NCBI GenBank assembly: GCA_903912405.1
Contig: CAIWHF010000155.1
Location: 1 to 12,434, forward strand
Origin: an uncultured Bacteroidota bacterium
GTDB lineage: Bacteria > Bacteroidota > Bacteroidia > Chitinophagales > Chitinophagaceae
Length of the DNA: 12,434 nt
Direction: 5' to 3'
Shown here: piece by piece, positions 1-5,471 of the stretch
Position numbering within the stretch: the stretch's first letter is position 1
How the letters are laid out: each line of letters begins with the position of its first letter
Program-made: the position numbers and the translations under genes
Notes under the pieces: generated by a model
The model's input: the letters and a program-made list of their open reading frames with translations, nothing else
The model's database searches: none
Told to the model about the DNA's origin: nothing

Positions 1-2654
1 GAAATGGTTCATTTGCAGATGCAGGTGAAGCGGTGTATGTTTCTGCAACTACAATATTAGGTCCTCATACCGAAACAGCTACCTTTACGGTGCCTGCAAC
101 AGCCTTAAATGGTTTGACAAGAATGCGTGTTATCGTAAATGAGGGTACCGTTGCTACTCCAGAAACGGCTCCAACATGGGGTGAGGTTGAGGAATATGCG
201 ATCAATTTAGTAACGCCTAATATTGGTGGTGGTAATCCTACAACAGGATGTTCTGTTTACAGTTCTGTAAACGTAAACGTTATCAATCCTTGGGCGGGTA
301 TTACCGCAGCAGTTACACCTTCCACTGCAAATATTTGTGGCTTAGGTACACCTGTATCATTAACCGGTACTTCTGGTGGTCCAACTACTTTACCTACAGG
401 TTATGCAGCTTCATCTGCAATCTATACAAGTGACGAGGAAATTTTAAATGTGTCATTAGGCAGTGGTGGTTCTTTATTAAACAGTTCTTCTACTTGTGCT
501 ACAACTGCAGGTCCTGCAGGTAATGGATTGGCAGCTTCTGTAAATCAGTTCTATTCAAACTATACAACTGTTCCTACAATTCCAATTCCATCTTTAGCGC
601 CAGGTGCAACCATTCCTTATGCAATCACTTTAGGCTATTGCGGAACGTATGCTTACAGTAATATTGCTGCTATTTATATCGATTATAACCGAAATGGTAC
701 ATTTGATGCAGGTGAACAAGTTACTGTAACGAGCTATGGTGCGAGAAATTTAGCTACCGGTGATATTATTTCAGGTACCTTCACTGTACCTGCAACAGCT
801 TCGGCAGGTAGAACGCTAATGCGTGTGGTGTATGTAGAAAGTTCTGTAGTAAATCCAACAGGTACTTATGCATGGGGTGAAACAGAAGACTATGCTGTAA
901 TGATTGGAACTTCTGCTGCATCTCAAACTTGGACAGAAGCTACCACTACCTTAGGTACCAATACCACCTTAGCGTATACGCCAACTTCATTTGGTACAAA
1001 AACAATAACTTACACAGCGGCAGATGCTAATGGATGTAAAATTTCTGCTAATGCTACACTTAACGTGTCGCAACCAGCAGCGCCTACAGTGGCTAATGTT
1101 AGCTTGTGTCAAAATACAACTGCTACGGCATTAACAGCTACAGCATTGGCTGGTCATACCGTGAATTGGTATACAACGGCAACTGGTGGTACTGCTTTAG
1201 CTTCAGCTCCAATTCCATCTACTACTACGGTAGGTACTACTACTTATTATGCTACGCAAACTACTCCACAAGGTTGTGAAAGTTTACGTACACCATTAGT
1301 AGTAACGGTGAATCCAGCTCCAGCGTTAACTTCTGCAGCTACTATAGCTCCAGTATGTAATTTAACAGCAATTGCTTACGCACCAACTGCATCAATAACA
1401 GGTTCAACTTTTGCATGGACTCGTGCTACAACAACAGGTATTGCTACAGCAGCGGCTACAGGTACAGGTGCTATTAGTGAAAACTTAAATAACACTACTG
1501 CTAATCCAGTTACTGTAAACTATGTATATACATTAACAGCTCCTATAACTGGTTGTATTGGAACTGCTACTGTGGTAGCAACAGTGAATCCAGCAGCTAC
1601 TTTATCTAGTGCAACTGCGGCTTCTGCTATCTGTAACAACAATGTATTCGCTTACACACCTACTTCTGCAACTGCAGGTACTACTTATGCATGGTCACGT
1701 GCAGCCGTAACCGGTATCTCAAATGCATCAGGAAATGGTACAGGAGCTATCAATGAAACATTGATCAACACTACAGCAAATCCAGTAACGGTTACTTACA
1801 ACTATGTATTAACGGCAAATGGATGTAGCAATAGTCAAAGTGTTACCGTGGTAGTTAATCCAAGTGCTACTATGAGCAGTGCATTAACAGGAACTATTTG
1901 TAGCGAAAGAGCATTTAAATATACTCCATTGAGTGCAACTACAGCTGTAGCTTATGCATGGTCTCGTGCTGCAGTGTCTGGTATTTCAAATACCGCTGGT
2001 ACAGGTACAGGTGCTATCAATGAAACATTGATCAACACAATGCAAGCGCCAATAAATGTAACGTATGTTTATACCTTAACTGCAAATGGTTGTACGAATA
2101 CTCAAAATTTAGTGGTAACGGTAAATCCTACTCCAGCTAAATTGATTATCACTGCAGATGGCCCTACGGTATTCTGTAAAGAAGAATCAGTAGTATTACG
2201 TTTCAATCCAACAAATACAGGTTCATATCAATGGTATCAAGATGGTGTGCCAGTAAGTGGCGCTACAGCAACAAATACTTTGGTAACTACTGCAGGAAGC
2301 TTCACCGCAATCGTAACGAATACGTATGGTTGTGCTTCAGATCCTTCTACTGCAATGTTGGTTGAAGTACCATGTGAAATTGGTATCTCTTTACCAGATA
2401 TCTTCACTCCGAATGGTGATGGAAGTAATGATAAAATCAAACCAATCGTACCAGGTATTCATACCTTCAGCTTCTTTAGAGTATACAACAGATGGGGTAA
2501 CCTAGTGTTTGAATCTACAGATCCAGACGCTGCTTGGGATGGTTCTTATAAAGGTGAAATGCAACCTCAAGATTCTTATAGTTACGTAATTGAAGGGTAT
2601 AACTTCAGAATGGAATTGATAAGAAAACAAGGAACTATCACTTTAGTACGATAA
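1..2654 (+). CDS. Large repeat-containing surface adhesin, T9SS type B cargo (5' partial)
   Basis: The reading frame is open from base 3, so the gene enters from upstream; the GTG at 33 is not the start. The first codons read NGSFADAGEAV and belong to a GEVED domain ending in WGEVEEY (base 177). Numbering residues from base 33, a second GEVED domain covers about 118-290, with DYNRNGTFDAGE at 217 and WGETEDY at 281-287. An Ig-like segment follows, then three related ~90-residue PKD/Ig-like repeats (bases 1317-2129), each with a Cys near its start and a second Cys in a GC pair near its end, then another Ig-like domain. The C-terminus (about 783-873) has the FTPNGDGSND motif and a YNRWGNLVFES strand typical of the gliding-associated/CHU_C sorting domain, which directs outer-membrane export by T9SS. 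Composition is rich in Thr, Ala and Val. Role as cell-surface adhesin is inferred from architecture; ligand unknown. It is probably co-transcribed with the PorP/SprF-like gene 36 bases downstream. Confidence 0.9.
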   Translation, partial: NGSFADAGEAVYVSATTILGPHTETATFTVPATALNGLTRMRVIVNEGTVATPETAPTWGEVEEYAINLVTPNIGGGNPTTGCSVYSSVNVNVINPWAGITAAVTPSTANICGLGTPVSLTGTSGGPTTLPTGYAASSAIYTSDEEILNVSLGSGGSLLNSSSTCATTAGPAGNGLAASVNQFYSNYTTVPTIPIPSLAPGATIPYAITLGYCGTYAYSNIAAIYIDYNRNGTFDAGEQVTVTSYGARNLATGDIISGTFTVPATASAGRTLMRVVYVESSVVNPTGTYAWGETEDYAVMIGTSAASQTWTEATTTLGTNTTLAYTPTSFGTKTITYTAADANGCKISANATLNVSQPAAPTVANVSLCQNTTATALTATALAGHTVNWYTTATGGTALASAPIPSTTTVGTTTYYATQTTPQGCESLRTPLVVTVNPAPALTSAATIAPVCNLTAIAYAPTASITGSTFAWTRATTTGIATAAATGTGAISENLNNTTANPVTVNYVYTLTAPITGCIGTATVVATVNPAATLSSATAASAICNNNVFAYTPTSATAGTTYAWSRAAVTGISNASGNGTGAINETLINTTANPVTVTYNYVLTANGCSNSQSVTVVVNPSATMSSALTGTICSERAFKYTPLSATTAVAYAWSRAAVSGISNTAGTGTGAINETLINTMQAPINVTYVYTLTANGCTNTQNLVVTVNPTPAKLIITADGPTVFCKEESVVLRFNPTNTGSYQWYQDGVPVSGATATNTLVTTAGSFTAIVTNTYGCASDPSTAMLVEVPCEIGISLPDIFTPNGDGSNDKIKPIVPGIHTFSFFRVYNRWGNLVFESTDPDAAWDGSYKGEMQPQDSYSYVIEGYNFRMELIRKQGTITLVR
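1737..1771 (+). repeat. 35-base direct repeat, copy A (within adhesin repeat 2)
   Basis: This segment matches 2004-2038 at 34 of 35 bases; the last 26 bases are identical. The two lie exactly 267 bases (89 codons) apart and encode the GTGAINETLINT strand. Identity extends over synonymous positions, which points to recent duplication or gene conversion rather than only protein-level selection. Confidence 0.85.
2004..2038 (+). repeat. 35-base direct repeat, copy B (within adhesin repeat 3)
   Basis: Partner of 1737-1771, differing only at base 2012 (t, against a at 1745). It lies in the same frame and structural position of the next adhesin repeat. The equivalent region of repeat 1 (from about 1461) shares only the first part and is diverged after it. 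Confidence 0.85.
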
Positions 2655-2690
2655 AATTCATTAAACATTCAACACTATAAAACATAGAAG

Positions 2691-3665
2691 ATGAAAAGTA
2701 TAGTAAATAAAATTTTGGGAATCATAGCTGTTGCATCAACAGCTATGAACTCACAAGCTCAAGACATCCATTTTTCAAGAGTGGAAGATATGGCTACCAT
2801 ATACAACCAAAGCTTGAAAACCACTAAGGATATCCGCTTGCAAGCTGTAAATAGAGATGTACAGTTCAACAGTGCATCTACTTACAAAACGCAAGTTGCA
2901 ATTGGTGATTTTGCGCTATTAAACAAAGCAAAAAGAACAAGTGATGACAATAAAGGTTTTTTCACTGCTACCTTTGCTTATGTTGGAGATAATGGTGCTG
3001 CTGGTGTTATTAAAAATACATCTGCTATCGTTGGATTGGCTTATGCATTACCATTAAATGAAAATGGCTTGTATTTAGCTGCAGGTTTCCAAACAGGAAT
3101 CAATAGCTTAAATGTAAATTTTGATGGCAAAACAGTGCCTGAGCAATACACACAGTATGGTTTAATCCCTGATATGCCAAACAACGATCCTACTAATGCT
3201 AATAACGCGCCTATCCGTTGGGTAGACTTAAATAGTGGTTTGTCGTTATTTAAGAATGGCGAAAAAGCAAATTGGTACTTAGGTGCTTCTGCTCGTCACT
3301 TAAATAAGCCGTATACCAATATTTCTAAAACTGCTTTATACCAATTAGGTGTAAACTATGGCGTACAAGCTGGTTACAGTGTTAATTTGGCTAGCAAAGA
3401 CGTTGTAGGAGCTTATGCATTCTTAAACTGGCAGTCGAAAGCTAATGACTACACCGTAGGTGTAAAATATCAAAAGAACTTTGGAAACAATGCTAGTTTC
3501 GCAATTGGAGTTGCTTCTAGAACGGGTGCAGCAATTATACCTCGTTTCGATCTACGTTATAACAAAGTTGCTTTAGGTGTTTCATTTGAATCTACAACAG
3601 GAAAAATGAAAACTGACAATATGAACCGTAATGCTACAGAAGTAGTCTTAGGATTTATTCTATAA
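2691..3665 (+). CDS. PorP/SprF family type IX secretion system membrane protein
   Basis: The 324-residue protein starts with a Sec signal peptide: basic MKSIVNK, a hydrophobic stretch LGIIAVASTAM, and probable cleavage after SQAQ near residue 24. The mature start DIHFSR resembles the AQDPHFSQ-type beginning of PorP/SprF proteins. The rest alternates short amphipathic segments rich in Tyr, Asn and Gly, as expected of an outer-membrane beta-barrel, and ends in a hydrophobic strand closing with GFIL. Known family members act with T9SS; SprF is needed for surface display of the adhesin SprB in Flavobacterium johnsoniae. Here the gene follows a type B-sorted adhesin by 36 bases with no terminator or promoter box between, and a strong terminator follows, so I infer an operon in which this protein helps export or anchor that adhesin. 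No clear ribosome binding site is seen. The family call rests on signal, start motif and context; the middle is divergent. Confidence 0.82.
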   Translation: MKSIVNKILGIIAVASTAMNSQAQDIHFSRVEDMATIYNQSLKTTKDIRLQAVNRDVQFNSASTYKTQVAIGDFALLNKAKRTSDDNKGFFTATFAYVGDNGAAGVIKNTSAIVGLAYALPLNENGLYLAAGFQTGINSLNVNFDGKTVPEQYTQYGLIPDMPNNDPTNANNAPIRWVDLNSGLSLFKNGEKANWYLGASARHLNKPYTNISKTALYQLGVNYGVQAGYSVNLASKDVVGAYAFLNWQSKANDYTVGVKYQKNFGNNASFAIGVASRTGAAIIPRFDLRYNKVALGVSFESTTGKMKTDNMNRNATEVVLGFIL

Positions 3666-3690
3666 GATTTAGTTTCAACCAATAAACTAC

Positions 3691-3726
3691 AAAACGGCTA
3701 AAAGAAATTTTAGCCGTTTTTGTTTT
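3691..3726 (+). terminator. Intrinsic terminator of the adhesin-PorP operon
   Basis: A perfect 13-bp stem (3691-3703 with 3708-3720) closes a GAAA tetraloop and runs into TTTTTGTTTTT. It lies 25 bases after the PorP/SprF stop codon, so it should end that operon before the oppositely oriented tRNA unit. Confidence 0.92.
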
Positions 3727-3766
3727 TATGACAACGTACATTGTAACTATTAATTAATATGAAAAT

Positions 3767-3798
3767 AAAAAACCAGTATGCGGACATACTGGTTTTTT
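3767..3798 (-). terminator. Intrinsic terminator of the tRNA gene
   Basis: A perfect 14-bp inverted repeat (3767-3780 with 3785-3798) surrounds a 4-base loop. Read on the minus strand the loop is TCCG closed by G-C, and the stem ends in TTTTTTATTTT. It begins two bases after the tRNA 3' end, so it fits as the tRNA terminator; the A/T arms could also let it act on the plus strand. Confidence 0.88.
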
Positions 3799-3799
3799 G

Positions 3800-3873
3800 T
3801 GGGCCCACTAGGACTTGAACCTAGGACCACCTGATTATGAGTCAGGTGCTCTAACCAACTGAGCTATAGGCCC
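3800..3873 (-). tRNA. tRNA with CAT anticodon, probably tRNA-Ile2 (alternatively elongator tRNA-Met)
   Basis: A full 74-base cloverleaf can be folded on the minus strand: acceptor GGGCCTA with TGGGCCC, D stem GCTC/GAGC, anticodon stem CCTGA/TCAGG with loop CTCATAA, T stem CTAGG/CCTAG with loop TTCAAGT, and discriminator A. CCA is not encoded. The anticodon is CAT. The acceptor stem has C4-G69 and C5-G68, which in E. coli are features of tRNA-Ile2 recognised by the lysidine synthetase TilS, whereas E. coli elongator tRNA-Met differs there. I therefore favour Ile2, read as AUA after C34 is modified to lysidine. The initiator is unlikely because it normally has a 1-72 mismatch and three G-C pairs in the anticodon stem, both missing here. 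It is a single-gene unit with its own promoter and terminator. Confidence 0.93.
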
Positions 3874-3890
3874 ATTGCATGAGATGCAAT
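3874..3890 (-). repeat. Small inverted repeat in the tRNA 5' leader
   Basis: ATTGCAT and ATGCAAT form a perfect 7-bp inverted repeat around GAG, directly against the tRNA 5' end. It lies between the predicted transcription start and the RNase P cut site, so a short leader hairpin may form in the pre-tRNA. Function is unknown and it may be incidental. Confidence 0.5.
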
Positions 3891-3898
3891 TTGGATTG

Positions 3899-3906
3899 CA
3901 AAAGTA
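3899..3906 (-). promoter_or_regulatory. Bacteroidota-type -7 box for the tRNA gene
   Basis: Minus-strand TACTTTTG matches the TAnnTTTG consensus exactly. The predicted start lies a few bases downstream, giving a leader of about 20 bases before the tRNA. Upstream on the same strand are TTG (3931-3933) and TTTG (3937-3940), possible -33 elements with somewhat long spacing. Confidence 0.65.
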
Positions 3907-3943
3907 ACTAAATTTTTAAATTAAAAAAACCAATTACAAACTT

Positions 3944-3951
3944 TATTTTTG
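3944..3951 (+). promoter_or_regulatory. Bacteroidota-type -7 box for the HAD gene
   Basis: TATTTTTG matches TAnnTTTG exactly. Its last G is only 4 bases before the ATG at 3956, so the predicted transcription start falls at or within a couple of bases of the start codon. No good -33 TTTG is visible at the usual distance, which weakens the call. It is back-to-back with the tRNA promoter. Confidence 0.5.
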
Positions 3952-3955
3952 TTGC

Positions 3956-4585
3956 ATGATAAAAGGTATTAAACATATTATTTTCGATTTAGGCGGCGTG
4001 TTGCTCAATATAGATTATCATAAAACTACAGCGGCCTTTCAAGCCCTTGGAGTGCCCAATTTCGATGCCTTATACTCGCAACGCGAGCAGATTGCATTAT
4101 TTGACGCATTGGAAACGGGGAAGATAGAAGCTACTACCTTTTACGATGAGCTCAATACATTACTACAAAGCAATTTTACACATGATCAATTAGCAACAGC
4201 ATGGAATGCAATGTTATTAGATTGGCCATTGCGTAGACTACAAATCTTGCAACAATTACAAAATCAGTTTGATTTATTTTTATTGAGCAATACCAATAGC
4301 ATTCACGAAGCGGCCTTTACCCATTCGCTGCAGCAAGCCCACGGAATACCCAGCATTGCCCTGTATTTTGATAAAGCTTACTTCTCTCATCGATTAGGTT
4401 TAAGAAAGCCAAACCCTCAAGCATTTCAATATATTTTAGATACGCATAATTTGAGCCCAGCGGCTACCTTGTTTATAGATGATAGCGTGCAGCATATAGC
4501 CGCTGCAAAAAGCTTAGGCATACAGACCATTCACTTAAGTAATGGCATGACTATAGAAAAGGATATTTTCAAGCCCCTTATTTAA
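3956..4585 (+). CDS. HAD superfamily phosphatase-like hydrolase (YihX-like subgroup)
   Basis: The 209-residue protein has the four HAD motifs in order: motif I FDLGGV with nucleophile Asp11, motif II LLSNTN with Ser111, motif III Lys151 in RKPNP, and motif IV FIDDS with Asp175 and Asp176. The position two after the nucleophile is Gly, not the usual acid/base Asp; the same DLG pattern occurs in YihX-like sugar-phosphate phosphatases, so it is not by itself a defect. Residues of about 18-100 between motifs I and II form a helical C1-type cap that should set specificity. Size and lack of a signal peptide fit a cytosolic enzyme acting on a small phosphorylated metabolite; the substrate cannot be read from sequence. 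ATG 3956 is the only sensible start, since MIKGIKHIIFD leads straight into the first strand. Its 3' end overlaps the convergent DUF4834-like gene by 8 bases. Confidence 0.88.
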   Translation: MIKGIKHIIFDLGGVLLNIDYHKTTAAFQALGVPNFDALYSQREQIALFDALETGKIEATTFYDELNTLLQSNFTHDQLATAWNAMLLDWPLRRLQILQQLQNQFDLFLLSNTNSIHEAAFTHSLQQAHGIPSIALYFDKAYFSHRLGLRKPNPQAFQYILDTHNLSPAATLFIDDSVQHIAAAKSLGIQTIHLSNGMTIEKDIFKPLI

Positions 4586-4805
4586 TCTCTTCAAAATCAA
4601 TATATTCACCAGCATTACTCGACTTTTGCTGGCTTGTAGTAGCTTGATTTTTTGTTGCATTAGTTGGAGCTTGAGCCTGTGCTTGAGCTTTCACCTGCGC
4701 TTTAATAGAACTACGCATTTTGAGAATAGGGATCAATATGCGCGTTACGAATTTAAAAACTCCAGAAAATAGAAAAGCTAATAACAAAATACGAAACAAG
4801 GCCAT
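4578..4805 (-). CDS. Small single-pass membrane protein, DUF4834-like
   Basis: A 75-residue protein starts with one hydrophobic segment (about 4-28, ALFRILLLAFLFSGVFKFV), followed by a basic stretch, a Gln/Ala/Thr-rich linker with AQAQAQA, and the C-terminus GEYIDFEEIK. The layout of N-terminal membrane anchor, variable low-complexity linker and a final G-x-Y-V/I-D-F/Y-E-E motif matches what I recall of DUF4834, a Bacteroidota family of unknown function. The conserved tail suggests a cytoplasmic peptide that binds a partner, but this is inference. A TAnnTTTG box lies 18 bases upstream of the ATG, so it is probably expressed from its own promoter with a very short leader. No terminator hairpin is visible at its 3' end, which overlaps the HAD gene. 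No function is assigned. Confidence 0.72.
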   Translation of the reverse strand: MALFRILLLAFLFSGVFKFVTRILIPILKMRSSIKAQVKAQAQAQAPTNATKNQATTSQQKSSNAGEYIDFEEIK

Positions 4806-4822
4806 AGAAACTAATTGATTTT

Positions 4823-4830
4823 CAAAGGTA
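4823..4830 (-). promoter_or_regulatory. Bacteroidota-type -7 box for the DUF4834-like gene
   Basis: Minus-strand TACCTTTG matches TAnnTTTG exactly and lies 17 bases before the ATG at 4805, predicting a leader of roughly 12-14 bases. No convincing -33 element was found. Confidence 0.55.
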
Positions 4831-4923
4831 AGTATTCCACATAGTAAGATTGTTAAGTTTTTTCTAATTTAGAATTAAGCATAAAATAATTGTCAAAACT
4901 GATTATTTGCAATGAATATGTCG

Positions 4924-4931
4924 TATATTTG
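4924..4931 (+). promoter_or_regulatory. Bacteroidota-type -7 box for rimP-nusA-infB
   Basis: TATATTTG matches TAnnTTTG exactly, about 50 bases before the rimP ATG. The predicted start is near 4935-4938, giving a leader of some 45 bases. TTTG at 4906-4909 is the nearest -33-like sequence but sits closer than usual. It is the only such box in the gap ahead of the cluster. Confidence 0.6.
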
Positions 4932-4951
4932 TAGTGGAATTATTTAATAAG

Positions 4952-4978
4952 AAGGGGACATTAGTCCCCTTGTTTTTT
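4952..4978 (+). promoter_or_regulatory. Terminator-like hairpin in the rimP leader, candidate attenuator
   Basis: AAGGGGAC (4952-4959) pairs perfectly with GTCCCCTT (4964-4971) around the loop ATTA, followed by G and six T residues (4973-4978). The rimP ATG is at 4983, only 4 bases after the T tract. No plus-strand gene lies upstream within this gap, and the promoter box is 20 bases before the hairpin, so it cannot be the terminator of a preceding gene. The form is that of an intrinsic terminator placed in the leader of the rimP-nusA-infB operon. Attenuation, perhaps by NusA, is inference. Confidence 0.7.
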
Positions 4979-4982
4979 GTCT

Positions 4983-5438
4983 ATGCAAGAGATGATCAGT
5001 AAAATTGAAGCCCTTTTAGCTCCTTTATTAGAAGGAACAGATATGTTTGTAACTAATTTACAGATAGAGCCAGGAAATAATATTAAATTATTTTTAGATG
5101 CAGATGAGGGGCTCAATGTGCAGAAAAGTGTATCTATAAATAGGCAATTAGTAGCTCAAATAGATGAATTAGGATGGTATCCGAATGGAGATTATAGTTT
5201 AGAAGTATCGAGCCCTGGAGTAGATGAGCCGCTGCGCTCTATTCGCCAATATAATAAGAACATTGGTCGCCTGCTGGCAGTTACCAATTTGGAAGATTTG
5301 GAACAAATTGGAGTGTTGAAAACCGCAGAGGCAACAGGCATAACCTTAGAAATAAAAATAAATAAGAAAAAGGAAACTGCCCTTGTGGAAATTCCTTTTG
5401 AGCAAATAAAACAAAGTATCGTACAAGTAATTTTTTAA
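4983..5438 (+). CDS. rimP: Ribosome maturation factor RimP
   Basis: The 151-residue protein fits RimP (about 150 residues). It has the N-terminal alpha/beta domain with the diagnostic YSLEVSSPGVDEPL segment at its end (about residues 73-86), followed by a small SH3-like beta-barrel C-terminal domain ending in a hydrophobic strand. RimP binds the free 30S subunit and helps its maturation, notably assembly around S12. I choose ATG 4983; a TTG at 4977 in the same frame adds two residues but lies inside the T tract of the leader hairpin. ATG 4992 is another possibility. The gene is first in the classic rimP-nusA-infB order, 33 bases ahead of nusA. Its expression may depend on read-through of the leader hairpin. 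Confidence 0.93.
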   Translation: MQEMISKIEALLAPLLEGTDMFVTNLQIEPGNNIKLFLDADEGLNVQKSVSINRQLVAQIDELGWYPNGDYSLEVSSPGVDEPLRSIRQYNKNIGRLLAVTNLEDLEQIGVLKTAEATGITLEIKINKKKETALVEIPFEQIKQSIVQVIF

Positions 5439-5471
5439 CCCTAACAAATCCCTTTGGGAAAAATGTAAACC

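Larger units (their letters stand above)
1317..2129 (+). repeat. Three tandem ~90-residue PKD/Ig-like repeats in the adhesin
   Basis: Units run at about 1317-1592 (92 codons), 1593-1862 (90 codons) and 1863-2129 (89 codons), each ending in a V-x-V-N-P strand. Shared landmarks are AYAPT/AYTPT/KYTPL, FAWTRA/YAWSRA, GTGAI and YTLTA/YVLTA. Each unit carries two Cys, probably a disulfide after export. Copies 2 and 3 are much closer to each other than to copy 1. Confidence 0.85.

Noticed and set aside
33..35. GTG at 33 as the start of the adhesin gene
   Set aside because: The frame is open back to base 3 and the preceding codons encode NGSFADAGEA, the same motif as FDAGEQ in the second GEVED domain, so the gene clearly continues upstream.
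1317..2129. CRISPR-like or mobile repeats in the adhesin region
   Set aside because: Repeat spacing is about 90 codons, repeats stay in frame and encode related protein domains; there is no short repeat-spacer pattern.
3800..3873. tRNA as an attachment site for an integrated element
   Set aside because: No integrase, no second copy of the tRNA 3' end and no change of gene content nearby; the tRNA has its own promoter and terminator.
3966..3999. Missing second Asp in HAD motif I as a sign of an inactive enzyme
   Set aside because: The DLG pattern is shared with active YihX-like phosphatases and the other motifs are intact.
4977..4979. TTG at 4977 as the rimP start
   Set aside because: It lies in the T tract of the leader hairpin and adds only two residues; ATG 4983 is a better start.
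5449..5459. Short inverted repeat TCCC-TTT-GGGA before nusA
   Set aside because: A 4-bp stem without a T tract is too weak to support a regulatory call.
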